From: JAEKLB01 sp050249235
Lineage (GTDB): Bacteria; Actinomycetota; Acidimicrobiia; Acidimicrobiales; CADCSY01
Reading direction: 5' to 3'
Assembly: GCA_050249235.1 (NCBI GenBank)
Contig: JBFWQW010000016.1
Location: forward strand, 1 to 37,444
Length of the DNA stretch: 37,444 nt
The notes under the pieces are model-generated. The model saw only the letters and a program-made list of their open reading frames with translations, did not search any database and was not told the origin of the DNA. Positions 23,466 through 31,207 of this stretch are shown here, piece after piece (position 1 is the first letter of the stretch; the number at the start of each line of letters is the position of its first letter). The translations under genes and the position numbers were made by a program.

Positions 23466-24059
23466 GTGGCCGAGATCTGGTCGGTCGTCAGCGCCCACGC
23501 CGACCGTGCCTTTCGGGCCGCCCGGTCGTCCGGCACCTGGGAGTCGCAGGAGGCGTACCTCGCCGACGGGCTCCTCCAGGCCTGCCGCGCCTCGGTGCGC
23601 TCGTCCGGCGGCCAGGGCCAGCCGGCGCCGGTACGTCCCCGGGACGGCGTCGTCCGGATCGACTGGATCGCCCTCAGCCGGGGATGGGCCACCGACGGAG
23701 AGGTGAGCGAGATCGCCGGCATCGGCCCGGTGCCCGTCCCGGTGGTGCGGGCCATGTTCGAGTCGGGGGACGTGTTCCTCCGGGCCGTGGTCACCGTGGG
23801 CCGGGACGTCGTCAACGTGGCCCACCTCGGACGGCGACCTTCTGCGTGGCAGCGCTCGGCGCTGCTCTGGCACGACCCCGTCTGCACGGTCGACGGTTGC
23901 GACCAGCGGAGCCGCCTCGAAGCCGACCACGTCGTGCCCTGGACCACCTCGAAGGTGACCCGCACCGGTGAGCTGCAGTGGCTCTGCCGGCACCACCATC
24001 GCCTCAAGACCGCGACGGACATGGCTGCCGTCGCCGGAGGTGGAGGGCGACCACCATGA
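23466..24059 (+). CDS. HNH endonuclease-domain protein, N-terminally truncated DUF222/13E12 type
   Basis: From this GTG the product has 197 residues; the frame is open back to 23361. The C-terminal HNH module is clear: CTVDGCDQRSRLEADHVVPW then LCRHHHRLKT. The preceding part (GIGPVPVPVVRAMFESGDVFLRAVV) is the usual C-terminal end of DUF222-HNH (REP13E12-like) proteins. Those are normally about 400-500 residues, so most of the DUF222 domain is missing; a stop codon (23358-23360) closes the frame upstream. A LexA box lies about 87 bases upstream. I recall that REP13E12 genes are LexA-regulated in mycobacteria. It interrupts the Pup-proteasome locus between mpa and dop. Either a decayed element or a short HNH gene using another start. 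Confidence 0.75.
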   Translation: MAEIWSVVSAHADRAFRAARSSGTWESQEAYLADGLLQACRASVRSSGGQGQPAPVRPRDGVVRIDWIALSRGWATDGEVSEIAGIGPVPVPVVRAMFESGDVFLRAVVTVGRDVVNVAHLGRRPSAWQRSALLWHDPVCTVDGCDQRSRLEADHVVPWTTSKVTRTGELQWLCRHHHRLKTATDMAAVAGGGGRPP

Positions 24060-24176
24060 ACGGGCTCCGAGCGGGGGCGACGTTCCCCTCCGTGACAGCC
24101 GCGATGCCGGCGGCCCGGCCGGTCCGATTGTCCAACGGGTGGGGCGGGGTGCGAGGGTCGCGAGCGGTCACGACGG

Positions 24177-24182
24177 TAGGTT
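24177..24182 (+). promoter_or_regulatory. -10 element of dop, leaderless
   Basis: TAGGTT lies 7 bases before the ATG at 24190. This gives dop-pup a promoter of its own downstream of the HNH insertion. Confidence 0.5.
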
Positions 24183-24189
24183 GACGACC

Positions 24190-25677
24190 ATGGCCGTCCC
24201 GAAGGTCCTGGGCATGGAGACCGAGTACGGGATCGTGCTGCGCGGTGGCGGGGAGTCGAACCCCGTGACGGCGTCGTCGATGCTGATCAACGCCTACGTC
24301 TCGGCCCTGGCCCGGAAGGTCAACTGGGACTTCGAGGACGAGATGCCCGGCAACGACGCCCGCGGCTTCCGCGCCGAGGGCGCCTCGCCGCCGGACATCG
24401 AGACCCACCTGGTGAACGCGGTGCTCACCAACGGGGCCCGCTACTACGTCGACCACGCCCACCCGGAGTGCTCGACGCCCGAGTGCGCCGACGCCCGCGA
24501 GATCGTGGTGTGGGACCGGGCGGCCGAGCGGATCATCCAGAAGTCGATGGAGGCCGTCGCCCCGCTCCTGCCCGAGGGCCAGGAGATCGTCGTCTACAAG
24601 AACAACAGCGACGGCAAGGGCAACTCGTACGGGTGCCACGAGAACTACCTCATGGACCGCTCCATCCCGTTCGGGCGGGTGGTCGCCGGCGTGCTGCCCT
24701 TCTTCGTCACCCGCCAGCTCTTCACCGGCGCCGGGAAGGTCGGGTCGGAGGCACCAGGCACCTCGCACCGGGACGTGCCCTACCAGCTGTCGTCCCGCGC
24801 CGACTTCTTCGAGGAGGAGGTCGGTCTCGAGACGACGCTGAAGCGGCCGATCGTGAACACCCGCGACGAGCCCCACAGCGACGTCCAGAAGTACCGGCGC
24901 CTCCACGTGATCATCGGCGACGCCAACCTGTCCGAGGTCGCCACCTACCTGAAGGTCGGCACCACCGCCATCGTGCTCTCGATGATCGAGGACGAGGAGC
25001 TGCCCCGCGACCTGGCCCTGGCCGCGCCGGTGCCGTCGTTGCGCAAGGTCTCCTACGACCTCACCCTCCGAGAGCCGCTGTCGCTGACCGACGGCTCCAC
25101 CGCCACCGCCCTCGAGATCCAGTGGCAGTACCTCGAGCTGGCCAAGAAGTGGGCGGAGACGAGGGGCCTCGACTCGGTCGGCGACGCCGTCGGCACCGAC
25201 GTCCTCGCCCGGTGGGAGGCGGTGCTCACCGCGCTCGAGGCCGATCCGGAGTCGTTGAAGGGCCAGATCGACTGGATCGCCAAGCGGTCCCTCCTCGAGG
25301 CCTACCGCGAGCGCCACGGCCTCGAGTGGGGCGACGCCCGGTTGGCGGCCATGGACCTCCAGTACCACGACCTCCGCCCGGGCCGGTCGCTGGCCGCCCG
25401 ACTCGGTCTCGAGCGCATCACCGACGACGAGGAGGTCGAGGACGCGATCAGCCGTCCGCCCCGCACCACCCGGGCCTGGTTCCGCGGGACCTGCCTGGAG
25501 AAGTGGCCCAACGCCATCGTGTCGGCCAACTGGGACTCGCTGGTGTTCGATCTCGGTGGCGATCCGCTTCGCCGCGTGCCGATGATGGAGCCGTTGCGTG
25601 GCACCGCCGCCCTCTTGGAACGACTCGTCGACAGCTGCAGAAGCCCGGCCGAGCTCATCGAGCGGCTGAGCGCCTAG
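24190..25677 (+). CDS. dop: Deamidase/depupylase of Pup (Dop)
   Basis: This 495-residue glutamine-synthetase-like enzyme converts the C-terminal Gln of Pup to Glu and also removes Pup from substrates. The N-terminal METEYGIV carries the catalytic-site acidic residues. The Dop-specific loop follows (about residues 45-65, including DFEDEMPGNDARGF), then YYVDHAHPECSTPEC with the conserved Asp nucleophile region. NNSDGKGNSYGCHENYL and NTRDEPHSD are ATP/Mg-site motifs shared with PafA. Dop is distinguished from PafA by that loop and by direct adjacency to pup (9 bases). Pup here ends in Gln, so Dop is required. Confidence 0.96.
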   Translation: MAVPKVLGMETEYGIVLRGGGESNPVTASSMLINAYVSALARKVNWDFEDEMPGNDARGFRAEGASPPDIETHLVNAVLTNGARYYVDHAHPECSTPECADAREIVVWDRAAERIIQKSMEAVAPLLPEGQEIVVYKNNSDGKGNSYGCHENYLMDRSIPFGRVVAGVLPFFVTRQLFTGAGKVGSEAPGTSHRDVPYQLSSRADFFEEEVGLETTLKRPIVNTRDEPHSDVQKYRRLHVIIGDANLSEVATYLKVGTTAIVLSMIEDEELPRDLALAAPVPSLRKVSYDLTLREPLSLTDGSTATALEIQWQYLELAKKWAETRGLDSVGDAVGTDVLARWEAVLTALEADPESLKGQIDWIAKRSLLEAYRERHGLEWGDARLAAMDLQYHDLRPGRSLAARLGLERITDDEEVEDAISRPPRTTRAWFRGTCLEKWPNAIVSANWDSLVFDLGGDPLRRVPMMEPLRGTAALLERLVDSCRSPAELIERLSA

Positions 25678-25686
25678 GAGGATCAG

Positions 25687-25881
25687 ATGGCAGAACGGGA
25701 GCAGAAGCGCAAGCCGGCACCGGCCCGGGAGGAGGAGGTCGTCGCCGACGCGCCGGCCGTCTCCGAGCGAGGCGAGAAGCTCAAGGCCGATCTCGACGAC
25801 CTGCTCGACGAGATCGACGACGTCCTCGAGACCAACGCCGAGGACTTCGTGCGCAGCTACGTCCAGAAGGGCGGGCAGTAG
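25687..25881 (+). CDS. pup: Prokaryotic ubiquitin-like protein Pup
   Basis: This 64-residue intrinsically disordered modifier is attached to lysines and targets proteins to the proteasome. The first half is charged and variable; the second half, KLKADLDDLLDEIDDVLETN then AEDFVRSYVQKGGQ, is the Mpa-binding helix and conserved tail. The final GGQ means it is made inactive and must be deamidated by Dop to GGE before PafA can ligate it. A perfect AGGAGG ribosome-binding site lies 6 bases before the ATG, overlapping the end of dop, consistent with high expression. Confidence 0.97.
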   Translation: MAEREQKRKPAPAREEEVVADAPAVSERGEKLKADLDDLLDEIDDVLETNAEDFVRSYVQKGGQ

Positions 25882-25924
25882 CCACCGCGGCACCGGGCCC
25901 CACGGGGGGCCGCGGCGCCGGCGG

Positions 25925-25930
25925 TAGCCT
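25925..25930 (+). promoter_or_regulatory. Internal -10 element before prcB
   Basis: TAGCCT lies 7 bases before the GTG of prcB, in the 56-bp pup-prcB gap. It suggests that prcB-prcA can be transcribed separately as a leaderless message. Confidence 0.45.
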
Positions 25931-25937
25931 CCGGCCC

Positions 25938-26777
25938 GTGACCATCCCGCTCTTCCCCCCGGGCGACGATCCGGGCCCGAACTTCGCGAAGCTGCTCGAG
26001 CGGGTCGGCCTCGCGCCCGCACCCCCCGAGCGGGCCGTCGACGACGTCGTGCACGGCACCACCGTCGTCGCCATCCGCTACGTCGACGGCGTGGTGATGG
26101 CCGGCGACCGCCGGGCCACCTCGGGCAACGTCATCAGCCATCGCACCATGGAGAAGGTCTTCCCGGCCGATCGCCACAGCGGCGTCGCCATCGCCGGCGC
26201 GGCCGGGCCGGCCATGGAGATGGTGAAGCTGTTCCAGCTCCAGCTCGAGCACTACGAGAAGGTCGAGGGCGGGCTCCTCTCCCTCGAGGGCAAGGCCAAC
26301 CAGCTCTCCTCGATGGTGCGGGCCAACCTGCCCGCCGCCATGCAGGGCCTGGCCGTGGTCCCGCTCTTCGCCGGCTACGACCGTCGCCGGGCCGCCGGGC
26401 GCCTCTTCCAGTTCGACGTCACCGGTGGCCGCTACGAGGAGGCCGACTTCGCCACCACCGGCTCGGGCAGCATCTATGCCGGCACCGTCGTCAAGATGGG
26501 CTTCCGGGAGGGCCTCGACGCCACGGCCGCGGTGGAGCTCGCCGTCAACGCCCTGTTCCAGGCGGCCGACGAGGACTCCGCCACCGGCGGCCCCGACCTG
26601 GTCCGGGGCATCTTCCCGACGGTCGCAACGATCAGCGCCGAGGGCTTCCAGCGGGTGCCCGAGGCCGAGGTGGCCGAGCGCTTCCAGGCCCTGCTGAACC
26701 GGCTGGCCACCTCCGAGAGCACCGCCACCACCGGCGCCGCGCCCACCATGACGACCGCCGGAGGCACCGACCGATGA
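25938..26777 (+). CDS. prcB: 20S proteasome beta subunit
   Basis: This catalytic beta subunit has 279 residues including a propeptide of about 40 residues. The cleavage site is VVHG/TTVVAI, exposing the N-terminal Thr nucleophile (residue 41 of the precursor). GVVMAGDRRATSGNVIS contains the conserved Asp and Arg of the active site, and VANxxG-type features are replaced by the actinomycete TTGSGSIYAGT. The Ser/Thr-rich tail is variable. The start is a GTG after an internal promoter. Its stop overlaps prcA by four bases, matching the fixed 1:1 assembly of beta and alpha rings. Confidence 0.96.
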   Translation: MTIPLFPPGDDPGPNFAKLLERVGLAPAPPERAVDDVVHGTTVVAIRYVDGVVMAGDRRATSGNVISHRTMEKVFPADRHSGVAIAGAAGPAMEMVKLFQLQLEHYEKVEGGLLSLEGKANQLSSMVRANLPAAMQGLAVVPLFAGYDRRRAAGRLFQFDVTGGRYEEADFATTGSGSIYAGTVVKMGFREGLDATAAVELAVNALFQAADEDSATGGPDLVRGIFPTVATISAEGFQRVPEAEVAERFQALLNRLATSESTATTGAAPTMTTAGGTDR

Positions 26778-27448
26778 GCATGCCCTTCTACGTGGCGCCC
26801 GAGCAGGTGATGAAGGACCGGGCCGAGTTCGCCCGGAAGAACATCGCCAAGGGACGCCCCCTGGTGGCCGGCTCCTACCGGGCCGGCATCGTCCTCTGCG
26901 CCGAGAACCGCCAGATCCTGCACAAGGTCAGCGAGATCTACGACCGCATCGCCTTCGCCGGCGTCGGCCGCTACAGCGAGTTCGACTCCCTGCGCATCGC
27001 CGGGGTGCGGGCCGCCGACCTCAAGGGCTACTCGTACAGCCGTGAGGACGTCGACGCCCGGGGCCTGGCCAACCAGTACGCCCAGATCCTGAGCAACGTC
27101 TTCACCCACGAGATGAAGCCGATGGAGGTCGAGATCCTCGTCGCCGAGGTCGGGGCCGACCCGGCCGGCGACAGCTTCTTCCGCGTCCCCTACGACGGCT
27201 CGGTCGTCGACGAGCACCGCTACTGCGTGCTCGGCGGCGAGGCCGAGACCATCGGCGACCGGCTCGAGACGGCCTGGGACGTCGAGGCCGACCTGGCCGC
27301 CGCCCTGGGCCTGGCCGTCGGCGCCCTGGCCGGTCCCGACCGCACGTTGACCGCCGACGACCTCGAGGTCGCGGTGCTCGACCGCGACGGCGGTCGCCGG
27401 GCCTTCCGCCGCATCGAGGGCGCGGAGCTGACGGCCCTGCTGGGCTGA
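26774..27448 (+). CDS. prcA: 20S proteasome alpha subunit
   Basis: This 224-residue alpha subunit forms the outer rings and the gate. The N-terminus MSMPFYVAPEQVMKDRAEFARKNIAKGR is the actinomycete alpha gating and H0 helix region. GSYRAGIVLCAENRQILHKVSEIYDRIAFAGVGRYSEFDSLR is the conserved core. There is no Thr nucleophile, as expected. It overlaps prcB by four bases (ATGA). It is shorter than some homologues, which have a longer variable C-terminal tail. Confidence 0.95.
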   Translation: MSMPFYVAPEQVMKDRAEFARKNIAKGRPLVAGSYRAGIVLCAENRQILHKVSEIYDRIAFAGVGRYSEFDSLRIAGVRAADLKGYSYSREDVDARGLANQYAQILSNVFTHEMKPMEVEILVAEVGADPAGDSFFRVPYDGSVVDEHRYCVLGGEAETIGDRLETAWDVEADLAAALGLAVGALAGPDRTLTADDLEVAVLDRDGGRRAFRRIEGAELTALLG

Positions 27449-27522
27449 CGGGCCTCCCGGGCTGCCGGCGAGGACGGGGTGACCCGGTCGGACGGCTCCG
27501 CTCGTTCGGCGGCGGTCACCTG

Positions 27523-27583
27523 TACCGTGACCTCGTGAGCCCGGCCCCCCTCCCGCCAGCCCGGCTCGTGACGGGGCGCTGAC
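27523..27583 (+). promoter_or_regulatory. pafA promoter and 15-codon leader ORF
   Basis: -10 TACCGT (27523-27528) is followed 6 bases later by a GTG (27535) that opens a short frame, VSPAPLPPARLVTGR, ending TGA at 27580-27582. The pafA GTG starts at 27584, one base after that stop. By the leaderless pattern of this window, the first codon translated would be that of the leader, with re-initiation at pafA. An inverted repeat GGTGACC/GGTCACC (27478-27484 and 27514-27520) lies just upstream. The leader is a prediction. Confidence 0.45.
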
Positions 27584-28951
27584 GTGGACCGCCGGATCTT
27601 CGGGATCGAGAACGAGTACGGCGTCACCTGCACGCTCCGGGGCCAGCGCCGCCTGAGCCCCGACGAGGTGGCCCGCTACCTCTTCCGGCGGGTGGTCTCC
27701 TGGGGCCGCAGCTCGAACGTGTTCCTCGAGAACGGCGCCCGCCTCTACCTCGACGTCGGGAGCCATCCGGAGTACGCCACGCCGGAGTGCGACTCGCTCT
27801 ACGACCTGGTCGCGCACGACAAGGCGGGGGAGCGGATCCTCGAGCAGCTCCTGAGCTTCGCCGAGGGCCGCCTCCGCGAGGAGGGCATCCGCGGCGTCAT
27901 CTACCTGTTCAAGAACAACACCGACTCCGCCGGCAACTCCTACGGCTGCCATGAGAACTACCTCACCAGCCGGCGCGACGACTTCGGCCACTACGCCGAG
28001 GTGCTCATTCCGTTCCTCGTGAGCCGCCAGATCTACGCCGGCGCCGGCAAGGTGCTCCAGACGGCGCGGGGGGCGATGTACTGCATCTCCCAGCGGGCCG
28101 AGCACATCTGGGAAGGCGTGTCGTCGGCGACGACCCGCAGCCGGCCGATCATCAACACCCGCGACGAGCCCCACGCCGACGCCGAGCGCTACCGCCGCCT
28201 CCACGTCATCGTGGGCGACTCGAACATGAGCGAGTACGCCACCTTCCTGCGGGTGGGCGCCACCTCGATCATGCTGCGCATGCTCGAGGACACCTCGGTC
28301 GTGCTGCGGGACATGACCCTGGAGAACCCGATCCGGGCCATCCGAGAGATCAGCCACGACATCACCTGCAAGAAGAAGGTCCGGCTGGCCAACGGCCGTG
28401 AGGCGTCGGCGCTCGACATCCAGAAGGAGTTCCTCGACCGGGCCATCCGCTACGCCGACCAGAAGGGCATCTCGCCGCTCGAGGAGCAGGCGCTCGGGAT
28501 GTGGGAGCACTGCGTCAACGCCCTCGGCAAGGACCCCCTCACCCTCGACCGCGAGTGCGACTGGGTGATCAAGCACCACCTCCTGCAGGCCTACCGCGAC
28601 AAGCACGACCTGCCGCTCACGCATCCGAAGATCGCCCTGATGGACCTCCAGTACCACGACGTCAACCGGGAACGGGGCCTCTTCTACAAGATGCAGGCGC
28701 GGGGCATGGTCGACCGGGTCGTCACCGATGCCGACATCGAACGGGCCGGCCCCGACCACCTCGAGCCGCCCCAGACCACCCGGGCCAAGCTCCGGGGCGA
28801 CTTCATCAGGAAGGCCAAGGAGCGCAAGCGCGACTACACGGTCGACTGGGTCCACCTGAAGCTGAACGACCAGGCCCAGCGCACGGTGCTGTGCAAGGAC
28901 CCGTTCAAGGCCAAGGACGAGCGCGTCGACCGGCTGATCGCCAGCCTCTGA
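27584..28951 (+). CDS. pafA: Pup-protein ligase PafA
   Basis: This 455-residue glutamine-synthetase-like ligase forms the isopeptide bond between the Pup C-terminal Glu and a substrate lysine, using ATP. The N-terminal RRIFGIENEYGVT has the conserved metal-binding Glu residues. RLYLDVGSHPEYATPECDS includes the catalytic Asp region, and NNTDSAGNSYGCHENYL and NTRDEPHADAERYRRLHV are the nucleotide-site motifs. It lacks the Dop loop, which separates it from Dop. GTG start at 27584, one base beyond a short leader frame. DUF3866 follows 4 bases after the stop. Confidence 0.97.
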   Translation: MDRRIFGIENEYGVTCTLRGQRRLSPDEVARYLFRRVVSWGRSSNVFLENGARLYLDVGSHPEYATPECDSLYDLVAHDKAGERILEQLLSFAEGRLREEGIRGVIYLFKNNTDSAGNSYGCHENYLTSRRDDFGHYAEVLIPFLVSRQIYAGAGKVLQTARGAMYCISQRAEHIWEGVSSATTRSRPIINTRDEPHADAERYRRLHVIVGDSNMSEYATFLRVGATSIMLRMLEDTSVVLRDMTLENPIRAIREISHDITCKKKVRLANGREASALDIQKEFLDRAIRYADQKGISPLEEQALGMWEHCVNALGKDPLTLDRECDWVIKHHLLQAYRDKHDLPLTHPKIALMDLQYHDVNRERGLFYKMQARGMVDRVVTDADIERAGPDHLEPPQTTRAKLRGDFIRKAKERKRDYTVDWVHLKLNDQAQRTVLCKDPFKAKDERVDRLIASL

Positions 28952-28955
28952 GGCG

Positions 28956-29996
28956 GTGCCCAGCTACGCCACCGGTGTCGTCACGGCCATCCTGGCCGAG
29001 CGGGACGGGCTGCAGCGGGTCCTCGTCGGCTCGTCCCGGGCCTACGTCCTCACCCAGCTGATCGGCACCGTCGCGGTCGGCGACCGGGTGGTGGTGAACA
29101 CCACCGCCGTCGAGCTCGGGCTGGGCACCGGCGGCTGGGACGTCGTGCACTGGAACCTCGAGCGGGACACGTGGCGCCAGCCCGGACCGGGACACATCAT
29201 GAAGCTCCGCTACACCAGCCTCCAGGTCGACACCGGCGCGGCCGAGGAGCTGTCGGCCGAGGTGCTCGCCGAGGCCGACGACCTCGCCGGCGTCCCGGTG
29301 GTGGCCTGCGCCCTGCACAGCCAGGTGGCCTGCGTGGCCGCCGCCTTCAAGCACGCCCGCCCGACCGGGCGGGTGGCCTACGTCATGACCGACGCCGCCG
29401 CCCTGCCACTCGCCCTCTCGGACCTGGTGGCCGACCTCCGGCGCACGGGGCTGGTCGACGTGACGGTCACCGCCGGCCAGGCCTTCGGCGGCGACCACGA
29501 GGCGGTGAACCTGCCGTCGGCGCTCGTAACCGCCCGCCACCTCGGCCGGGTCGACCTGGTGATCGCCGGTGCCGGCCCCGGCGTGGTCGGCACCGCCACC
29601 CGGCTGGGCCACACCGGCCTGGAGGTGGGCGCCGTCCTCGACGCCACCGACCTGCTGGGCGGGCGGCCGGTGGCGGCGGCCCGCTTCTCGCTCGCCGACG
29701 CCCGGCTGCGCCACCAGGGCGTGAGCCACCACACCCTCACGGCCCTGGGCCGGGCCTGCCGGGCCCGGGCCACGGTGGCGGTGCCGCGCGGTCCCTTCGG
29801 CGACCGGGCCCGGGCCGACCTCGAGGCGGCCGGTCTCGGTGCGCTCCACCGGCTGGTCACCGTCGACGACCCCGGCCTGCCCGGCCTCCTCGCCGCCCAC
29901 GGGCTCGAGGTCCGCACCATGGGGCGGGGGCCCGACGACGACCCCGGCTTCTACGCCGTCGCCGGGGCGGCCGGGACCGCGGCCGCCCTCCTCTGA
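28956..29996 (+). CDS. DUF3866 family protein
   Basis: This 346-residue protein of unknown function matches the DUF3866 family. An N-terminal beta-rich domain (VGSSRAYVLTQLIGTVAVGDRVVVNTTAVELGLGTGG) is followed by GHIMKLRYTSLQ and an alpha/beta part with VAYVMTDAAALPLALSDLV, DVTVTAGQAFGGDHEAVNL and the glycine-rich VIAGAGPGVVGTATRLGHTG. The last might form a nucleotide- or phosphate-binding turn. It lies between pafA and pafB, 4 bases after pafA, so it is co-transcribed with the Pup ligase. In M. tuberculosis I recall pafB directly after pafA, so this insertion is lineage-specific and hints at a role near pupylation or DNA repair. Confidence 0.8.
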   Translation: MPSYATGVVTAILAERDGLQRVLVGSSRAYVLTQLIGTVAVGDRVVVNTTAVELGLGTGGWDVVHWNLERDTWRQPGPGHIMKLRYTSLQVDTGAAEELSAEVLAEADDLAGVPVVACALHSQVACVAAAFKHARPTGRVAYVMTDAAALPLALSDLVADLRRTGLVDVTVTAGQAFGGDHEAVNLPSALVTARHLGRVDLVIAGAGPGVVGTATRLGHTGLEVGAVLDATDLLGGRPVAAARFSLADARLRHQGVSHHTLTALGRACRARATVAVPRGPFGDRARADLEAAGLGALHRLVTVDDPGLPGLLAAHGLEVRTMGRGPDDDPGFYAVAGAAGTAAALL

Positions 29997-30044
29997 CCGG
30001 AAGTCGCGGCCCGCCTTCTGCCCGTCGAGCCCGCCGGTCGGGCC

Positions 30045-30089
30045 GATCGGATGGAAGACGGTCGGGTGGAAGGCGGTCGGGTGGGAGGG
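30045..30089 (+). repeat. Three 15-bp tandem repeats before pafB
   Basis: Three 15-bp units (30045-30059, 30060-30074, 30075-30089), each built on GGTCGGGTGGAAGGC with a few differences, lie in the 157-bp gap between the DUF3866 gene and pafB. They do not contain a stop in the upstream frame. Same period as the stop-codon repeats. Confidence 0.7.
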
Positions 30090-30141
30090 AGGAGACCCGA
30101 CCTGCCGCCCGGGGGCCCTCGGACGCCGCGAGGGTGGTCGG

Positions 30142-30147
30142 TAGGGT
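30142..30147 (+). promoter_or_regulatory. -10 element of pafB, leaderless
   Basis: TAGGGT lies 6 bases before the GTG at 30154, giving pafB-pafC a promoter separate from pafA. Confidence 0.5.
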
Positions 30148-30153
30148 GCTCCG

Positions 30154-31089
30154 GTGCCCGACCGGCTCGAGCGGCTCCTCAACCTGACGGCGGCCCTGCT
30201 CACGGCGACGACACCGCTCACCGCGGCCGATCTCGCCGTCCGGGTGCCGGGCTACCCGGATCCGGCGACGGCCCGCGACTCGTTCCACCGCGCCTTCGAG
30301 CGGGACAAGGCCGCCCTGCGGGAGATGGGCATCCCGCTGCGGGTGCTCGAGGTGCCCGGCACCGATCCGCCCGAGGCCGGCTACCTGGTCCGGCGGGAGG
30401 ACTACGCCCTCAGCGACCCAGGCCTCGACCCCGACGAGGTGGCCGCCCTGCAGCTCGCCCTGGCCGCGGTCCGCCTCGACAGCGCGTCCGGATCCGAGGC
30501 CCTGCTCAAGCTGGGCGGCGCCGACGCCGTCGGGCCCGGCGACGCCACGCCCCTCGCCGCCCTCCCCGCAGACGCCGCCCTGGTGCCGCTGTTCGGGGCG
30601 GTGGCCGACCGGGCCACCGTCGAGTTCGGCTACCGGGGCGAGCGCCGCCACGTCGACCCCCACCGGCTCTCGTTCTCCCGGGGCCACTGGTACCTCGACG
30701 GCTTCGACCACGACCGGGCGGCCGACCGCCAGTTCCGGCTCGACCGCATCGAGGGCCGGCCCACGGTCGGTCCGCCCGGTGCCTTCGAGCGCCCGGCCCG
30801 CGTCGGGGACCGGTCCGTGGCGGCGTGGGAGCTCGGCGGCGACGAGCCGGTCGAGGCCAGGCTGTCGATCGACGCCAGCCAGGCCGAGTGGGCGCTGGCC
30901 GCCCTCCCCGAGGGATCGCTGGTCGCCCGCCACCCCGACGGCTCGGTCGAGCTCGCCGTCACGGTCACCAACCGGGACGGCTTCCGGTCGTTCGTGCTCG
31001 GGTTCCTCGACCATGCCGTCGTGCTGGAGCCGCCCGAGCTGCGCCGGTCGATGGTCGACTGGCTCGCCGGGATGGCGATGACACCGTGA
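30154..31089 (+). CDS. pafB: WYL-domain transcriptional regulator PafB
   Basis: This 311-residue protein has an N-terminal winged helix (LNLTAALLTATTPLTAADLA, then DSFHRAFERDKAALREMG) and a WYL domain from about residue 155 (VEFGYRGERRHVDPHRLSF, GHWYLDGFDHDR), then a C-terminal WCX-like part. PafB with PafC forms a heterodimer that activates the LexA-independent DNA-damage response in mycobacteria, probably by sensing single-stranded DNA. The stop is followed by a 15-bp tandem repeat that supplies two more in-frame stops. pafC starts 118 bases later rather than overlapping. Confidence 0.9.
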   Translation: MPDRLERLLNLTAALLTATTPLTAADLAVRVPGYPDPATARDSFHRAFERDKAALREMGIPLRVLEVPGTDPPEAGYLVRREDYALSDPGLDPDEVAALQLALAAVRLDSASGSEALLKLGGADAVGPGDATPLAALPADAALVPLFGAVADRATVEFGYRGERRHVDPHRLSFSRGHWYLDGFDHDRAADRQFRLDRIEGRPTVGPPGAFERPARVGDRSVAAWELGGDEPVEARLSIDASQAEWALAALPEGSLVARHPDGSVELAVTVTNRDGFRSFVLGFLDHAVVLEPPELRRSMVDWLAGMAMTP

Positions 31090-31156
31090 CGACCGCCGCC
31101 GTGACGACCGACACCGTGACGACCGACACCGTGGCGACCGACACCGTGGCGACCAG
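31082..31156 (+). repeat. Five 15-bp tandem repeats across the pafB stop codon
   Basis: Five units of period 15 (consensus CACCGTGACGACCGA) run from the last codons of pafB into the gap. In the pafB frame they give TGA at 31087, 31102 and 31117, then TGG at 31132 and 31147. The stop codon is thus present three times and decayed in two further units. Confidence 0.88.
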
Positions 31157-31207
31157 CGCCGTGCGGGCCCCTGCCCTGAGGGCCCGCGCCGGCACGACCG
31201 GGCCTCG

